A stretch of DNA of 64,000 bases, taken from Anticarsia gemmatalis (lineage: Eukaryota; Arthropoda; Insecta; Lepidoptera; Erebidae). This document shows positions 1-11,076 of the stretch, one piece after another; the stretch's first letter is position 1, and every line of letters starts with the position of its first letter. Location of the stretch: the NCBI RefSeq assembly GCF_050436995.1, contig NC_134765.1, forward strand, positions 5,173,501-5,237,500. Direction: 5' to 3'. The translations under genes and the position numbers were made by a program. The notes beneath the pieces are model-generated. The model ran no database searches. It was not told where the DNA came from and saw only the letters and a list, made by a program, of their open reading frames with translations.

Positions 1-36
1 CGATAAAGCAGCGACAGCTTCCAGAAATTTCAATGG
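1..36 (+). CDS. possible internal exon cut by the window edge
   Basis: Frame 2 is open from the left edge (DKAATASRNFN) and reaches a reasonable 5' splice site, CAATG|GTGAGA, with the intron starting at base 37. The donor leaves one base of a codon (phase 1). The terminal-exon candidate at 653 begins with two bases of a codon, so the two would join in frame and give valine. Read-through without splicing stays open only to about base 102. The piece is very short and nothing upstream is visible, so this is an inference from splice signals. No family is recognised. Confidence 0.25.
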
Positions 37-467
37 TGAGAATAAACGTGAAGGAGATAAATTGACAGTATTTAATGTCGTTTAACATTATTTGGGATTT
101 TTATTCCTTTGAATGGGCGAACTATTCTTAGTTACCGGTACTAGCTACTAGGCTATTTATTTATTAATTGTATGGTTGGTGATCAACCTAAGTGTCAAAG
201 TTGTTACGACTGCCCAAACATTGTCATGGCTTTTGTTTACATCGCATACGCATCGTTCTAGAAAGAACACAGAATAACCAACTGTTATTGCTGAAATACT
301 TATAAATATTTGCGGTTGGTTTTTCTCATTTATTGCACATAAATAAATACAAAAGAATTATTGTTATTAAACTATTTTATAGAACTATTCTATTTATATG
401 CAATGCGCAATTATTTTATGATAGGTACACAAACAATGTCTGATTAATTTATTGCTTTTTGTTTCAG

Positions 468-507
468 GTAAATACACTTAATTGTTTAGTCACGTTAAAG
501 TAATACG
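468..507 (+). other. juxtaposed acceptor/donor (AG|GTAAAT) with a 40-nt stop-containing exon
   Basis: A pyrimidine-rich acceptor ending TTTTTGTTTCAG at 467 is followed at once by GTAAAT, which can itself serve as a 5' splice site. This is the arrangement of insect recursive-splice (ratchet) points. Forty bases later comes a second strong donor, TACG|GTAAGT. The 40-nt segment has stops in all three frames, so including it would end translation. It lies inside the proposed intron between 36 and 653. It may be a recursive-splice site, a poison exon, or chance. Confidence 0.3.
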
Positions 508-652
508 GTAAGTAGAAACTACAAACGATAGCGTTTTCCAAGCTGTATGTATAAGACATAAATACACACATTAAACTTTCTAACACCCGATATAAAATCT
601 TCAAAATCAAGTCATCCATAAAGTTCAACCACTTTTGTTGCACCTAAACTCA

Positions 653-909
653 TAGTAACCTTACAAAAAACTGTGACACTGACCGTGACTAGACCAAATC
701 CATACACACTGAAGGAAAATAAAACGATTACAATTATAAACCTTAAAACAAAAGAAATAAGGACAATAATAGATAAATTTGACTGCAAAGATAATTTGGT
801 GTTCACAGGACCGATCGATCATACAAAGTTTATTAACCGTCAGATTAACTTTCGATTTGAAGTTCGTAATGTGACACGACCCTTATTAGATGAGATAAAG
901 ATATGGTGA
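653..909 (+). CDS. 3'-terminal coding exon of an unrecognised, probably secreted or surface protein
   Basis: An acceptor with a pyrimidine-rich lead (cttttgttgcacctaaactcatag) ends at 652. The frame then stays open to TGA at 907-909, giving about 84 residues. The reading alternates hydrophobic and polar residues as in beta-sheet (TVTLTVTRPNPY near the start, NFRFEVRNVT near the end). It carries two N-glycosylation sequons, NKT and NVT, and ends LLDEIKIW. The frame is open further back, to a TAA near 620, so the exact start depends on the splice site. A poly(A) signal lies 92 bases past the stop. There is no methionine start, as expected for a last exon. The sequons and beta pattern suggest an extracellular domain, but no family is recognised. 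Phase matches the edge exon at 1-36. Confidence 0.45.
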
Positions 910-1000
910 GATAGAAATATTATAAGAAAATATGATTAAAAGTAACACATGTCGAAGATTTACTTGCTCTAAAGTTTTATTTATAACATCGCAATAAGAA

Positions 1001-1006
1001 AATAAA
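1001..1006 (+). terminator. poly(A) signal AATAAA
   Basis: AATAAA lies 92 bases after the TGA of the 653-909 reading. The hexamer occurs often by chance in DNA this A/T-rich, so it only supports, and does not prove, a gene end here. Confidence 0.35.
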
Positions 1007-1196
1007 ATATACTCAATATTTCACGAATTTCTAGCAATATTTTTCCATACTTTAATCATTTTTTGATTGTACACTTAAACTCGAAAAAAAGTTACTTCAC
1101 ATTCGTGAATCATAGTAGCTTGTGTATTGCACTAACAAATATTCACAGACTGCCTTAACAGTCGTAATAAACGATTTCCTTTGCACTCGTCTGCAC

Positions 1197-1202
1197 TTTA
1201 TT
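1197..1202 (-). terminator. poly(A) signal AATAAA (minus strand)
   Basis: Plus-strand TTTATT reads AATAAA on the minus strand, 84 bases past the stop of the 1286-1431 exon candidate. With the plus-strand signal at 1001 it would make a tail-to-tail gene pair whose 3' ends are about 190 bases apart. Confidence 0.35.
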
Positions 1203-1285
1203 GATCGGTAGAAACGCTAAGTCATTCGCAGCAATCAAACCATGAATACAAACATCAAATACACATGAAATTCTAGACCTGATGG

Positions 1286-1431
1286 CTAGCAATATCCTTT
1301 ATCAGCGAACAAAGTTTCACAAAACTTAGGTGCAACCGGAACGAAACCATAAATCATTTCGAGTAACACTATAAGCGAACTTCGATAGACAATATCTGAT
1401 GGTGGTTTAGACAAACTTAACATTTCTATTC
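1286..1431 (-). CDS. 3'-terminal exon candidate of a small membrane protein
   Basis: On the minus strand a strong acceptor (ttttgtttaaaattttcag) is followed by GA ATA GAA ATG and an open frame of 47 residues to TAG at 1286. Visible stretches are IEMLSLSKPPSDIVYRSS and FVPVAPKFCETLFADKGYC. The exon enters with two bases of a codon, so it needs a phase-1 donor. The reading at 3205-3079 ends in exactly that phase, and joining them makes a glycine codon. A poly(A) signal follows 84 bases downstream. The cysteines near the end and the hydrophobic middle (LIVLLEMIYGF) are notable. No family is recognised, and the assignment is inference from splice logic. Confidence 0.35.
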
Positions 1432-3078
1432 CTGAAAATTTTAAACAAAACACTGGAGCTTTTAGCACAAGCAAATAAGGTTCAAAATTGGATGCAAATC
1501 GTGTAGCAGATGTGAAAATAGAAGTTGGTAATGCACAAACAAAATAAGAAGGAATGGTAGTAAGAAATTGTCTAGTAGCAAAGGCTTATGGGCGTTGCGC
1601 TTCATTTAGCAAAAGTATATCGAATTCATCATGTGTAACGTCTTTGTTGTGTGTTTTTATTAAAAAGTGTACGTCGTAATGTGAAGGCGACGTCGTTTGA
1701 AGTTGATGGCATATGCTTCCATATCTAGTGTAGTTTGTTATTACGTCGCTAAGCACTTTCAAGGAAATATGGGATTGAACCAGTAAGATTAGTTTTGGTC
1801 TGGCGTCCTCATGCTGTGATTAGCTTTGGTTGTCATTCTTTTTTATTTAGATTTGATTTGACAAAATGCATTTGCTACAATTTGATATTCATATCGTAAT
1901 GTTTTTTTTTTAAAGTTAATTACTTTATTTAAAGAATCAATATCCTTCTTATAATTACCTATTGTAAAGCATTTGTAAACACACTCTTCATATTGCATCA
2001 TGCAAAGTACTTTCATTTAAACACTCTCTGCTATTCATACATTAATACCATCTATTGCTTTGTCTGTACCCTTATCTCCCTCTGTGCTCATTATACAAGC
2101 AGTAATGGACGGGACATTTACAAATAGTCACGACTCCGCATTATGTTTTAGTGACACATTATCGACATATTATGACGTTGATGATCAGCTACTTATGGGG
2201 CTTTTAGCGTCCCGATTTAAAATATGACATGTCTTGTGGTCACTAATGGCGAATGCTAGAGCCTCATATTTTATAAGCAATTAGCAATTTTTCATATCTG
2301 TGTTCAGCTTTTAGTAGATTAAAGTACTTTGGTTTAAAAGGTAGATTGATGGTGTACCTACTTAAAGAAATACTTGTGGTGCTTGCAGTACGAGATAGCT
2401 TTTAAAAATCGTTGAGTACTATAAAATATGTAGAAAATGATTAATCGACGCGATCCATTAAACGTAATCATGCAACCTTTTCAAGATGATCAATGTGTAA
2501 AAATACTTTTGATTGTATTTTAAGCAAAAGAGCAATACCTCTTACATCGTTATTTGTAATTGCATAAGTTTTGCATTCTGAAATTAATAACTTAATATCT
2601 CTACTTAAAACTTAGGCTGACTTAATATTATATAAATATAAAAGAATTAACATATTTTGGCCGCTATTGAGGCAAGTTTTATCTACCATGACACTACAGC
2701 ACTTATGGTTTTAAATCATCCGTTCATGGGTTTGTTAAAACATTAATCGATTACGGTCATAAACTAGCACGTGGCTACACTTAAGTTTTTGTTAATTGAC
2801 ACAGACAGACACTGTGATATTGTGCTTATTAATAGATGTAATTTTAGGATATGGCTTTGAATAGGTACTTGTAATGTTCTTTTTTATTTTTATTTTATTT
2901 TTTATTATGTACCTGCAATTTGAATGAAATCTTCTCGCAGGTTGAAAAAAAAGTCGTAATTTTTTTTTAAATTGCATTTTGCATTTTTTTTAATATTTAG
3001 TCTTTTGGGGTTTTATTGAAATGTTGAAATAAAGAGCAAGAATAATTGGTGCTGAAAAAAGTCTATGACATGTTTTAC

Positions 3079-3205
3079 CAGTACAAATTACGAAAACTGA
3101 AAAAAGCAGTATTATAGAGTAAATTATAACTTTTAAACTCTCGTGTTGCATGTTTGGTCGCAGGCTGAGCACGGCGAGTGCAACCTGCGCCGAAACGTTA
3201 GGCAT
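3079..3205 (-). CDS. first coding exon candidate with a membrane segment
   Basis: A minus-strand ATG at 3205 in good context (aaaATGC) opens a frame that reads MPNVSAQVALAVLSLRP, then a hydrophobic run SLKVIIYSIILLFSVFVI that would form one membrane span. The donor ACTG|GTAAAA is of middling strength and leaves phase 1. That fits the exon at 1431-1286 across a 1.65-kb intron and gives a product of about 90 residues. Without splicing the frame continues to 2990. The first 60 bases are more GC-rich than the surroundings and contain an imperfect inverted repeat (cgcaggctg / caacctgcg, 3161-3191), so a repeat-derived promoter or transposon piece is an alternative. No family is recognised. Confidence 0.3.
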
Positions 3206-3460
3206 TTTAAGGTAAAATGCGTGTTCGCGTTAATTCCCGTATACTATTATATATTATACTGTAAATTTTCCAGTCTTACGACTGTCGTCTGTTAGTATTA
3301 AAGGGAAAAGATAACCCATCCTCAGTATCTCTATATAACTAAAAATTCTAAATCAAACAATACCTAATTACATAACAACCGTCAATCTTACGCACAAAGC
3401 TTTTTGACACGGTGTCTCTAGTTGGAAAACCCTAATCACTGGCAAACGACAATCGTATGA

Positions 3461-3870
3461 AAGTCACGCCACACGCGACGTCTGCGCATCGTCATCGTGA
3501 CACACAACTACGATTGTAAAATAAGAAATAATTTTTATATCCACTTAATGGATGCGCTTAGTGACATACGGTTTTATAGGATGGACAGACTTTTTTATTT
3601 GTCAATGTTTAATTTATTGTTAAGAACGTATGTTCCAGTTGAGCTCTACAATATCTTTATCACATCAAGTAATATTCTTGTTAAGAAAAAAATAATCAAC
3701 ACCTCCACTACCAACGTTCAAACAGTGTATGTTTGGCATTATCTGAGTAAATTTCATGCTGTAAAAATCGTTAGTAGTAGGTATGTAGTAAAAACTTTTA
3801 TATTTGATATTTTTTCATTTTTGCTCTACTTTTCTGACCGATACCAACTAACTATAAAAATATATTATTA
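3461..3870 (+). pseudogene. long open frame interrupted by a Helitron
   Basis: A frame opens after TGA at 3458-3460 and is stop-free to the Helitron at 3871, whose terminal CTAG supplies the stop TAG at 3872-3874. An internal ATG at 3548 starts MDALSDIRFYRMDRLFYLS. Helitrons insert between A and T without target duplication, so the original sequence is recovered by skipping 3871-4126. The frame then continues at 4127 for 24 more codons to TAG at 4197-4199, about 160 codons in all. The product is hydrophobic, rich in Phe, Tyr and Leu, and matches no family known to me. A frame this long is uncommon by chance at this composition but not impossible. Confidence 0.25.
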
Positions 3871-4126
3871 CTAGCTGACCCGCGCAACTTCGCTTGCGTC
3901 CAATAAGAGAGAATGGGTGAAATTTTTCCCCGTTTTTGTAACATTAATTACTGGGACTCTGCTCCTTTCGGTCGTAGCGTGATGATATATAGCTTATGTC
4001 CTTTCTCGGGTATCAAAATATCTCCATACCAAATTTCATGCAAATTGGTTTAGTAGTGATTGAGTAGCAGACAGACAGACAGACAGACAGACAGAGTTAC
4101 TTTCGCATTTATAATATTAGTATGGA
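3871..4126 (-). mobile_element. non-autonomous Helitron, copy A
   Basis: On the minus strand the element starts TCCATACTAATATTATAAAT and ends with a small hairpin (CGCAA, loop GCGAAG, TTGCG) followed by GCGGGTCAGCTAG. It sits precisely between host A and T. The TC 5' end, 3' hairpin, CTRR end and A|T target are hallmarks of Helitron rolling-circle elements. No Rep/helicase coding remains. Copies C, B and D in this window share both ends. Confidence 0.7.
4068..4095. repeat. (CAGA)7 microsatellite inside Helitron A
   Basis: Seven CAGA units lie near the 5' end of Helitron A in its own orientation. Copy C (48015-48265) has only about three, so the tract is length-variable between copies. Confidence 0.85.
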
Positions 4127-4199
4127 TTTTCATCTAAATCTTTTCTTTAACATATTTTACACCCAACATGTTTGCCAACAAGCTAACCGTTTAACTTAG

Positions 4200-7100
4200 T
4201 TGGAAACACAAACTACGCAACTTGCGCTACTTGACGTTTATTATTAACTGAGCTTTTTCTTGCCCTTTAATACCGTTTTTGTAGTATAATAAATTATACG
4301 TAGTGGCTTACTTTGGATATGAGGAAAATCAAGTGTGAATTCTAGTTAATAGCGCTAATCGAATGGAGGTGCGATGTTCTTTGTTAAATGTTATAAACTC
4401 GTTTCTATAGAACTAAATACTTCTAACTTTTTTTAAATGATAGGTTAATATTTTCATTGACGGATACTTAGCTAAGGATTTTACTTGACAAGAGAGGACT
4501 AGTAGGACGGTTTTAGTGACTCTAATATTATTGTAGCTCCTAAAACATTTGTTATTCTTGTCGCATGTGCATTACAAATTACGAATTTACACGTTAAGAT
4601 TCTGGGGACCTGATAAAAATATGTCATGTTACAAAATTAAACTCTTCAACAGAAAAGAGCGAATCAACGGAATATTAACGACCATAATCAGAGATAACAA
4701 AAATATTTCCCTAAGTATGCAGATATATATAGCACAAGCCCCGTTACCCCCTTATCTAAATAACTACATGAAGGGACAAACAAACAAATCATAATAAAGC
4801 CTGCGTTTAGGGCAGCTAAATCGTCTAGAATAGCATACAAACACTAAGTACAGTCAGATTAACTGCTTTAAACTGCGCTCATAAAGACAGTAGCGAATAG
4901 CGCTGATGCTGAAGAGCTGACACTCACACCGATGCGTAACTTTGATTATAAAATGTAAAGAGAAATGTTACATTTCCAAGTATTTTAAATTTCAATAAAA
5001 ATAATAATATGTTAAATGGTATAAAAATGTTTTCTAGCTATCAAAATCAGCTTGCCCCAGATTAATTATTGATTGACTGAGAGATATTTATTATTTATTA
5101 TGAGTCTGTATTGTCCCACTACTGGGCTATCCTATCTCCGATAGTTTGATTCCATTCTGGGTTGAAGGTGTCAAGGAGAGAACATAATGTAAAAATATTA
5201 GGAAATGGCTAAGCTAGACAGCTTGTAGTTTTGAACCTATTTTAATTTTATTTTCTTAAATTCAAAGCTACATAACTAACACAAAAATTACCACGATGTA
5301 ATTAAACTAAAAAACGCTTAGCAAAAGACTTAAATATTTATCACTTTAATTTTTTTTCTATCTAAGCAGTTTGTGCTTACTTTTGACAATAAGTACATGT
5401 TATTTATTACAAACACAAGACGAATCCTGAGCTTCTGACTAAAAGCACGACTTAATCGAAACATTAATCGTGTATATTCTGTAACAGACTTCTTCATTAC
5501 ACTTCGGTGTGAGTGCAATCCCACTAAGTGGCCACATAACGTAAGGAACAACGGGTTAGACAGCGTTTAACATTTGATTTATTAAACCATCGTGTAACGG
5601 TACGTCACTGAGGTTAGCTTGCGTAACTTAATGTGAACATTGAAATATTAGAGCTTTTGAAAGATTTGAATTTGTGAACTTATATTAACGAGTTTACTGA
5701 TGGCATTAGTCGACTTTTACTATTTGGTTTGATGAGGCCGTAAGAATTGACGATTAAGTATTAAAGATTATTTAAAGATATTTGGTATGCATAAAGTTTT
5801 CGTTTTGCAGTTATTTACTTCCGATCTTCCGAATTGATATTAACGTGGGTCGCTTTTCTAAAAAGTATTTATAATTAGTATTTTTTTCAGTAGTCATGGG
5901 TTAAATTAAGTCACTAGTTAAAATAAGCATTTAAATTTTGAAATGCTCCTATATTACCCATATTCATAACAACAAACATGTACAATCAATCCAACTGTAA
6001 ACATGTTCCACGGCTCATCCCTATAAAACATCTATCTAAGTTCTAATTTGTATCAATTTATTTCCATTTAGCAGTAAGAAAAACACAAATAACATACGAT
6101 GCGGTGAACTGTAGCGCAAACGCAATAAATACGTCTATATTATATTACAACTTGTATTTCGAGTCGGCGCGTGCGCACAGAATCTACCATCGGTTTTAAT
6201 GCATCCTCTCGAATGATAGAGATGTGGTGCTGGTGATACAAAATTGGCAAGTTTATCGACTTATATCGATAGATTTTACGAACAATATATATATACGAAA
6301 CTGCAATTAGAAGAAGCTTTCCAAATATGTCCATGAACAACAAAGGGATGCTCTTAATTACAAATAATTGGTATTGACTTACAAATGGTGTGCTTTTTTT
6401 CTAATTAGGCGTGAATCTTCGTTCAATTATGTTTCTTTCTATTTAATGTCAAAATGTTTACACCTATTTTCCTAATGTTGTTTTGGCTAATTCATGTACC
6501 AGTTTGAGCCCATCATAAATCTTATTTCAGACTGCCACAAATAATTATGTTCATAGTAGCTTTATCAAACAAATTTGCAATTCCTATGTAAAATACAGCT
6601 TTTAACATATTCATAATAAATTAAAAGCTGTTTTTCATTATTATTATCAAGAAAATTATCATAATGAATTATAATGGCCTATTGAATAGTAATTACGATG
6701 TTAGTCTCTTAGTATGTTTAAAGTTCTAAATTAAAGACTGTGTTAGTAATAACAAATTATCAAGAGAATTATATATGCGGTGTATACTAAGGGAATGTAT
6801 AAAATCGCTATTAAATATAATTTGTAGTATACTACAGAACTAACATTTATGACCAACAAGTTTAGTAATACCGCGGTTTATGTGTCCAAATTAAAATAGA
6901 ACATATCAAATAACATATTTTGGAAAGTTTACAATAAGTGTCATTTCTTAACAAAATTAATTACTACTGTCACACTGATGTCCTGGAACTGAAGGACGAA
7001 ATAGACTTGTAGACCAACCTTAAACGAAAAAAACATCTATCGATATCTATACGATTTAAGTCACATCACTACACGTTACCAGTTTGTCGTATCGAACAAA

Positions 7101-7418
7101 CGGTGTTGCGGTGTACCTATGGTTAAATATAATATTGTGCGGTTAAACCTGGTGAATGTAACCCAACCTCGGCGAGTTAATCTAATATTGAAATAACATT
7201 GGCTTTTTCTATTCAATCTGTAATATACGAAATAATTTTACAGTAGCTCTAATCTTGGTTTGTAATATCTGTGTTGAAACAGTGTAGGCGGGCCTTTATA
7301 GTGTAAAACAATGTAACATTACTTTAGGTGAAATTGGTAGTTGGTTTTTTTGAGTAAATAAATTATGTGGGCATGGGCCACGGTGTAGGTGATTTTGTTA
7401 CATTACCAGCATAAAAAA
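4200..7418. other. AT-rich unique DNA, little to report
   Basis: Apart from the retroposon fragment at 5085-5170, I see no convincing exon, RNA gene or transposon end in this stretch. The short open frames here (4549-4794, 5330-5551, 6140-6343) have no splice or poly(A) support. It is probably intronic or intergenic. Confidence 0.5.
5085..5170 (-). mobile_element. retroposon 3'-tail fragment ('gtcccactactgggc' family)
   Basis: A tttattatttatta stretch precedes a degenerate 'tgtcccactactgggctatcct' block. The same block recurs at 8761, 52460 and 58393, each time with the A/T-rich tail on the left. That indicates a minus-strand retroposed element truncated at its 5' end. The family is widespread in Lepidoptera; SINE versus LINE-tail status is not decided here. 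Confidence 0.5.
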
Positions 7419-7453
7419 CAAACTTACAATTACACCCAGTAATTGTAAGTTTG
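7419..7453. repeat. perfect 14-bp hairpin
   Basis: CAAACTTACAATTA, a 7-base loop (CACCCAG) and the exact reverse complement. No flanking transposon ends were recognised. It could be a solitary foldback or a structured RNA element. Confidence 0.7.
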
Positions 7454-8748
7454 TAGTAGGTTTGTTCACGATAGTGAAATGTTATAAGGAACTAATCTGC
7501 CAAAAAATAAGTTTGTTGCCTCCTCTAAACATCATAACTTTTTAAATAAACTCTTAAAAGCTTGGATTGATGATAACAATCCCATTCAGCATCCTGAAAG
7601 TGACTTGAGTAAATCTAGCTGAATAAGTAATTAGATCAACTTAAATTTGTACGCATGGCAACAACAAATGCAATAGCAGGACCTAAATAGATACATTTTT
7701 ATCATTTAATTTAAAACAATATAAAATTTTCTATAAAATTATCAAATGTGTATCACGCGTGCAACGTTCGGCTTCCTCTGATAAGAGCGCACTCAATTTA
7801 TAATTTGTTTATATTTATTTTTTAGTTAAGGCGCAGTGACTTTAAACAAAAAAGACATTATTTTTCTCTTAGACTCTTTTCATCTAATTTGAAAGAAGTG
7901 AACCCCATCTATTAACCCAACCAAGAGACCATGAATTTGTTAAAGAAATTTTAAACTTAAAAAAGGCTTAAACACTACTAAACTCCAATGAAAAGCGATT
8001 TCCTCAGAAATTTTCACTATCTCTTTCCCGTAAGTAAAGGTACAATTTTTTTAAGTGAATCAATAATATTTCACCGTATCACTTGCTCCTTTGGAAATAC
8101 GCAATCGATTTGTAATATACACTTACTGTTTAACAAGGACAAGATATGTAAAAAGGATTAATTACTCTCCAGAGAAATACATAAAAGATGTCACAACATA
8201 TCTTCCCGCACGCCTCTTAGTAAGGAATCCATAAACAATTAGCTATATTAGTAAAGAAACAATGTTATTCAACACTCAGTTATTTACTATGCATTTCTAT
8301 TGCAATTGTAGTATTTATTATCTAATTAAACGTAATAATGATTCATTAAGCTGTGTGTCAGTTGGTGCGATGCAATCTTGGGAACGTCTATATACAGTTT
8401 ATATTGTAACGTAATTAACTTATTTAAGATTATAGAGACCAGTGTCATAGTAATTAACTCATGGATAAGAGCAATAGAAACTATGACATCTCAAAATGTG
8501 CAATGTTAGCTTACCATACCTACTCGTATATAAAATCACACGCCATTTCCTAAAGGTAGACTGTGACCATACGAATAACAACTGCTGAAATCCCTGCAAA
8601 ATTTTTCTTCATCCACATTTATACATCTGGTCATATACATCAACTCCCATCTCAGCCTGTCGCATAATTATACACTATGCCATTGTTTTAAACAGTCAAA
8701 AGTGGGTGTACTGCGATACACATTTGCCTTCACTTTCGGGTATTAAAT

Positions 8749-9016
8749 CTTTTTTTTTTAACCCATTACTGTCCCACTGCAGTGCAAGGGTCTCCTCCCA
8801 AACGCAAAGGAGGGGTTAGGCTTTGAGTCCACCACTGTGCCAAGTGCGAGTTGGGGACTTTGCATGCCCTCAATAAATGTACTAAACAAATTTTAGGCAT
8901 GCAAGGTTTCCTCACGATGTTTTCCCTCATAGTTGGAGCATGACGTGATAATTATTTCTAATACACACATAACTTCGAAAAGTCATTGGTATGTTGCCTC
9001 GGTTCCGACCACTTTC
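8749..9016 (-). mobile_element. retroposon with poly(A) tail, nearly full copy
   Basis: A run of ten T (8750-8759) is followed by 'cccattactgtcccactgcag', an 'aggaggggttaggctttgag' block, 'gcatgccctcaataaatgta', 'acacacataacttcgaaaag' and 'ttgcctcggttccgacc'. Read on the minus strand this is a retroposon ending in poly(A). The block order matches a very common lepidopteran repeat. No open frame survives. It is the longest of the four copies of this family in the window. Confidence 0.6.
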
Positions 9017-9953
9017 CAAACCATAAAATAAGTAACAAAATATAATACACATTTAAAGTATAAAAACAAATAAATACAACAATTTTATATAAAGTATAAC
9101 TTTACCTTAACCGCATACAACGTTGTGAATAGTTATCTGCAAGCCTCATGCGTAGTAGCGCGTAGTAAAATTATCTCTTTGTATGTTTATTTATACATTA
9201 TGACTTGTGTACAAGTGTATATACATGTGTATGTATATATGTGTGTGTTATGTAATTGTGCATAAATGACTTCTGCGTGGATTTGCTTGTTCGGACTTAT
9301 TTTATTTATAAAGTACTAATTACTAAGTACTAATTATTTTTGTATGCGTTCGTATTTTCTTTTAATTAAAGGCTTTTTTGTTACCATAATACCACAATTG
9401 ATTAAACTTATATTTTTTATTAGTCAACTGAAAATCAATACAACAAAAAAAATATCCATAGAGGCATACTAAACTACAGGGATACGCAAAGGTAAATAAA
9501 AATATTAGTAATAGCTGGTCCCAAATACATCAAAGTCCATTTCATCAAGTTAGCGGGCTTTCCCCTAACACTAAACAAGTCAAATAAGATATTTTTCCTG
9601 TTGTTTTTACAAACCACTACAATTAAGTGCCTACACAATTTCGAATAACTCTTAATTGTATTATTAAAACAGTACCTACTACAAAAAACCCTTTGCGGTT
9701 TTAAGCAACTCATATTCCGCAGGTGTTCTAATAAACAAAGGAATTAGTTCAAGGGATTGTAGGGCAATGTAGACTTCTAGGAAAATGTGTAAAACTGTCT
9801 GCTAGCAAAAAATTAGTCAATATGATCTTGAACTCTGTAGGAAAATTGAATTTTGTCGAAGTCGTGTCAAAATTTTGATTATAATCAGTTAAAATGTTGA
9901 TTATTAATTCAATCGTATAACAACTAATTTAATAATAGTATAAAAAGTAGTTA

Positions 9954-10138
9954 ATGAGTAATTCTAGAGTAGAAAGTAGTTTTACAGACATACAAAAAAC
10001 CGAACGGGACGCACTATAAAATCTGAATCAAATATTTCTGAAGTGTCATATTATGGAAACTGTAGTGACATGGAAACCTCCAATTATAATTTTAAAAACG
10101 ATGACGAGGATTATGAAATGTTTTCTCTTTTGGTGGAG
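9954..10138 (+). pseudogene. coding-like exon, frameshifted, unrecognised acidic protein
   Basis: ATG at 9954 reads MSNSRVESSFTDIQKTERDAL and then stops. One frame over, the sequence continues as KSESNISEVSYYGNC and DMETSNYNFKNDDEDYEMF, ending LLVE at a strong donor GGAG|GTAAAG (10138). The second part is about one-quarter Asp and Glu, far above chance for this base composition, so I take it as coding in origin. Alternatively the exon begins at the acceptor ttttacag (9987), which bypasses the frame break. The donor is phase 0, and the acceptor at 10741 gives phase 0, so the two pieces join. No family is recognised. It may be a decayed gene or an exon with an assembly error. Confidence 0.35.
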
Positions 10139-10196
10139 GTAAAGACTCAATCTTCGCTTTTCCACAATAAAACAAAAATGAAATGTCCTACATAAT

Positions 10197-10284
10197 TTTG
10201 TTGTAATAATATAGTATTATTATCTATCTTATGCCCGCAGTAGGTAATTATATTATCCTCCTATATTATTATTACAATAACATG
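10197..10284. repeat. imperfect A/T-rich inverted repeat
   Basis: ttttgttgtaataatata (10197-) is nearly complementary to tatattattattacaataa (10262-). It lies in the intron proposed between 10138 and 10742. It is weak and may be a MITE relic. Confidence 0.3.
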
Positions 10285-10741
10285 AAATTCTGCGGTTAAA
10301 TGCAAAACATTTAATTAATAACAATTGAAGTTCAATGAAACTACGTTTCAATTTTGTTTTCCTCACAAATGCGTATTAAAATATAAATAAACAATATTAT
10401 TGTTATATATTGTATTGTTAATGAAAATGCAAGTGTTCCTTATCATATATTATTATTAGTTTCGCTCGATTTAGTTTACTGGGGTCAAGCTGTTCATTGT
10501 CTTAATATAATTAGTGTTTTATTATTCAATTGTACGTAATATTGATGATTATAACTTACTGATTATGAAATGTGTGATTGCTTGATACGTCTGTTCAAGT
10601 ACAACTGGTCCATGTTGTATATTAAACGGATTTAATTAATTAGTATCGTAGATTTGATTTTCATTATCATTTTAATTATTAACCTATGTGTTATTTATAT
10701 TCATATTGAATTTTTATTCAAAATCATATTCAATATCTTAG

Positions 10742-11076
10742 AAGTATTATTTTGAACTTGAAAATTTAAATAAGAAATTGTTTGAAACTGAGTTAGGCGA
10801 GCTTATTAAAAATACTGGTAAAGATTTGCTTATCATCTCTTCCTATCGGCTCTACCTTTCGAATTACCGGTAAATTCACCAACTGTGTCCTTTAAAATCT
10901 TTAGTATAATTGTGAGAATGAGTATGCCTCACAAGCTTAGCAAGTATGTCCCAGTACGGGTGTCAATACCACCCTTATTACCACGCTCTGACCCTCACCT
11001 AAATCCAAAAGATAAAATTAATAAAGAAACACCATTATTAAAACACTCAAGACCTGACTCAGTGAAACTGATATAA
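10742..11076 (+). pseudogene. second coding-like block of the 9954 locus, two frames
   Basis: After the acceptor ttcaatatcttag the frame reads KYYFELENLNKKLFETELG and ELIKNTGKDLLIISSYRLY, in phase with the previous exon, and stops at TAA (10871). A second frame, open from 10821 to TAA at 11076, reads HLFLSALPFELPVNSPTVS, then MPHKLSKYVPVRVSIPP and LLPRSDPHLNPKDKINKET. A donor (CCG|GTAAAT, 10869) and an acceptor (aaaatctttag, 10904) would link the frames in phase, but that intron would be only 35 nt, below the usual insect minimum. A small deletion in a real intron or a frameshift would explain this. No poly(A) AATAAA is close by. No family is recognised. Confidence 0.35.

Noticed and set aside
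4068..4095. CRISPR-like regular repeats
   Set aside because: Plain tetranucleotide microsatellite inside a Helitron; no spacers. No CRISPR array exists in the window.
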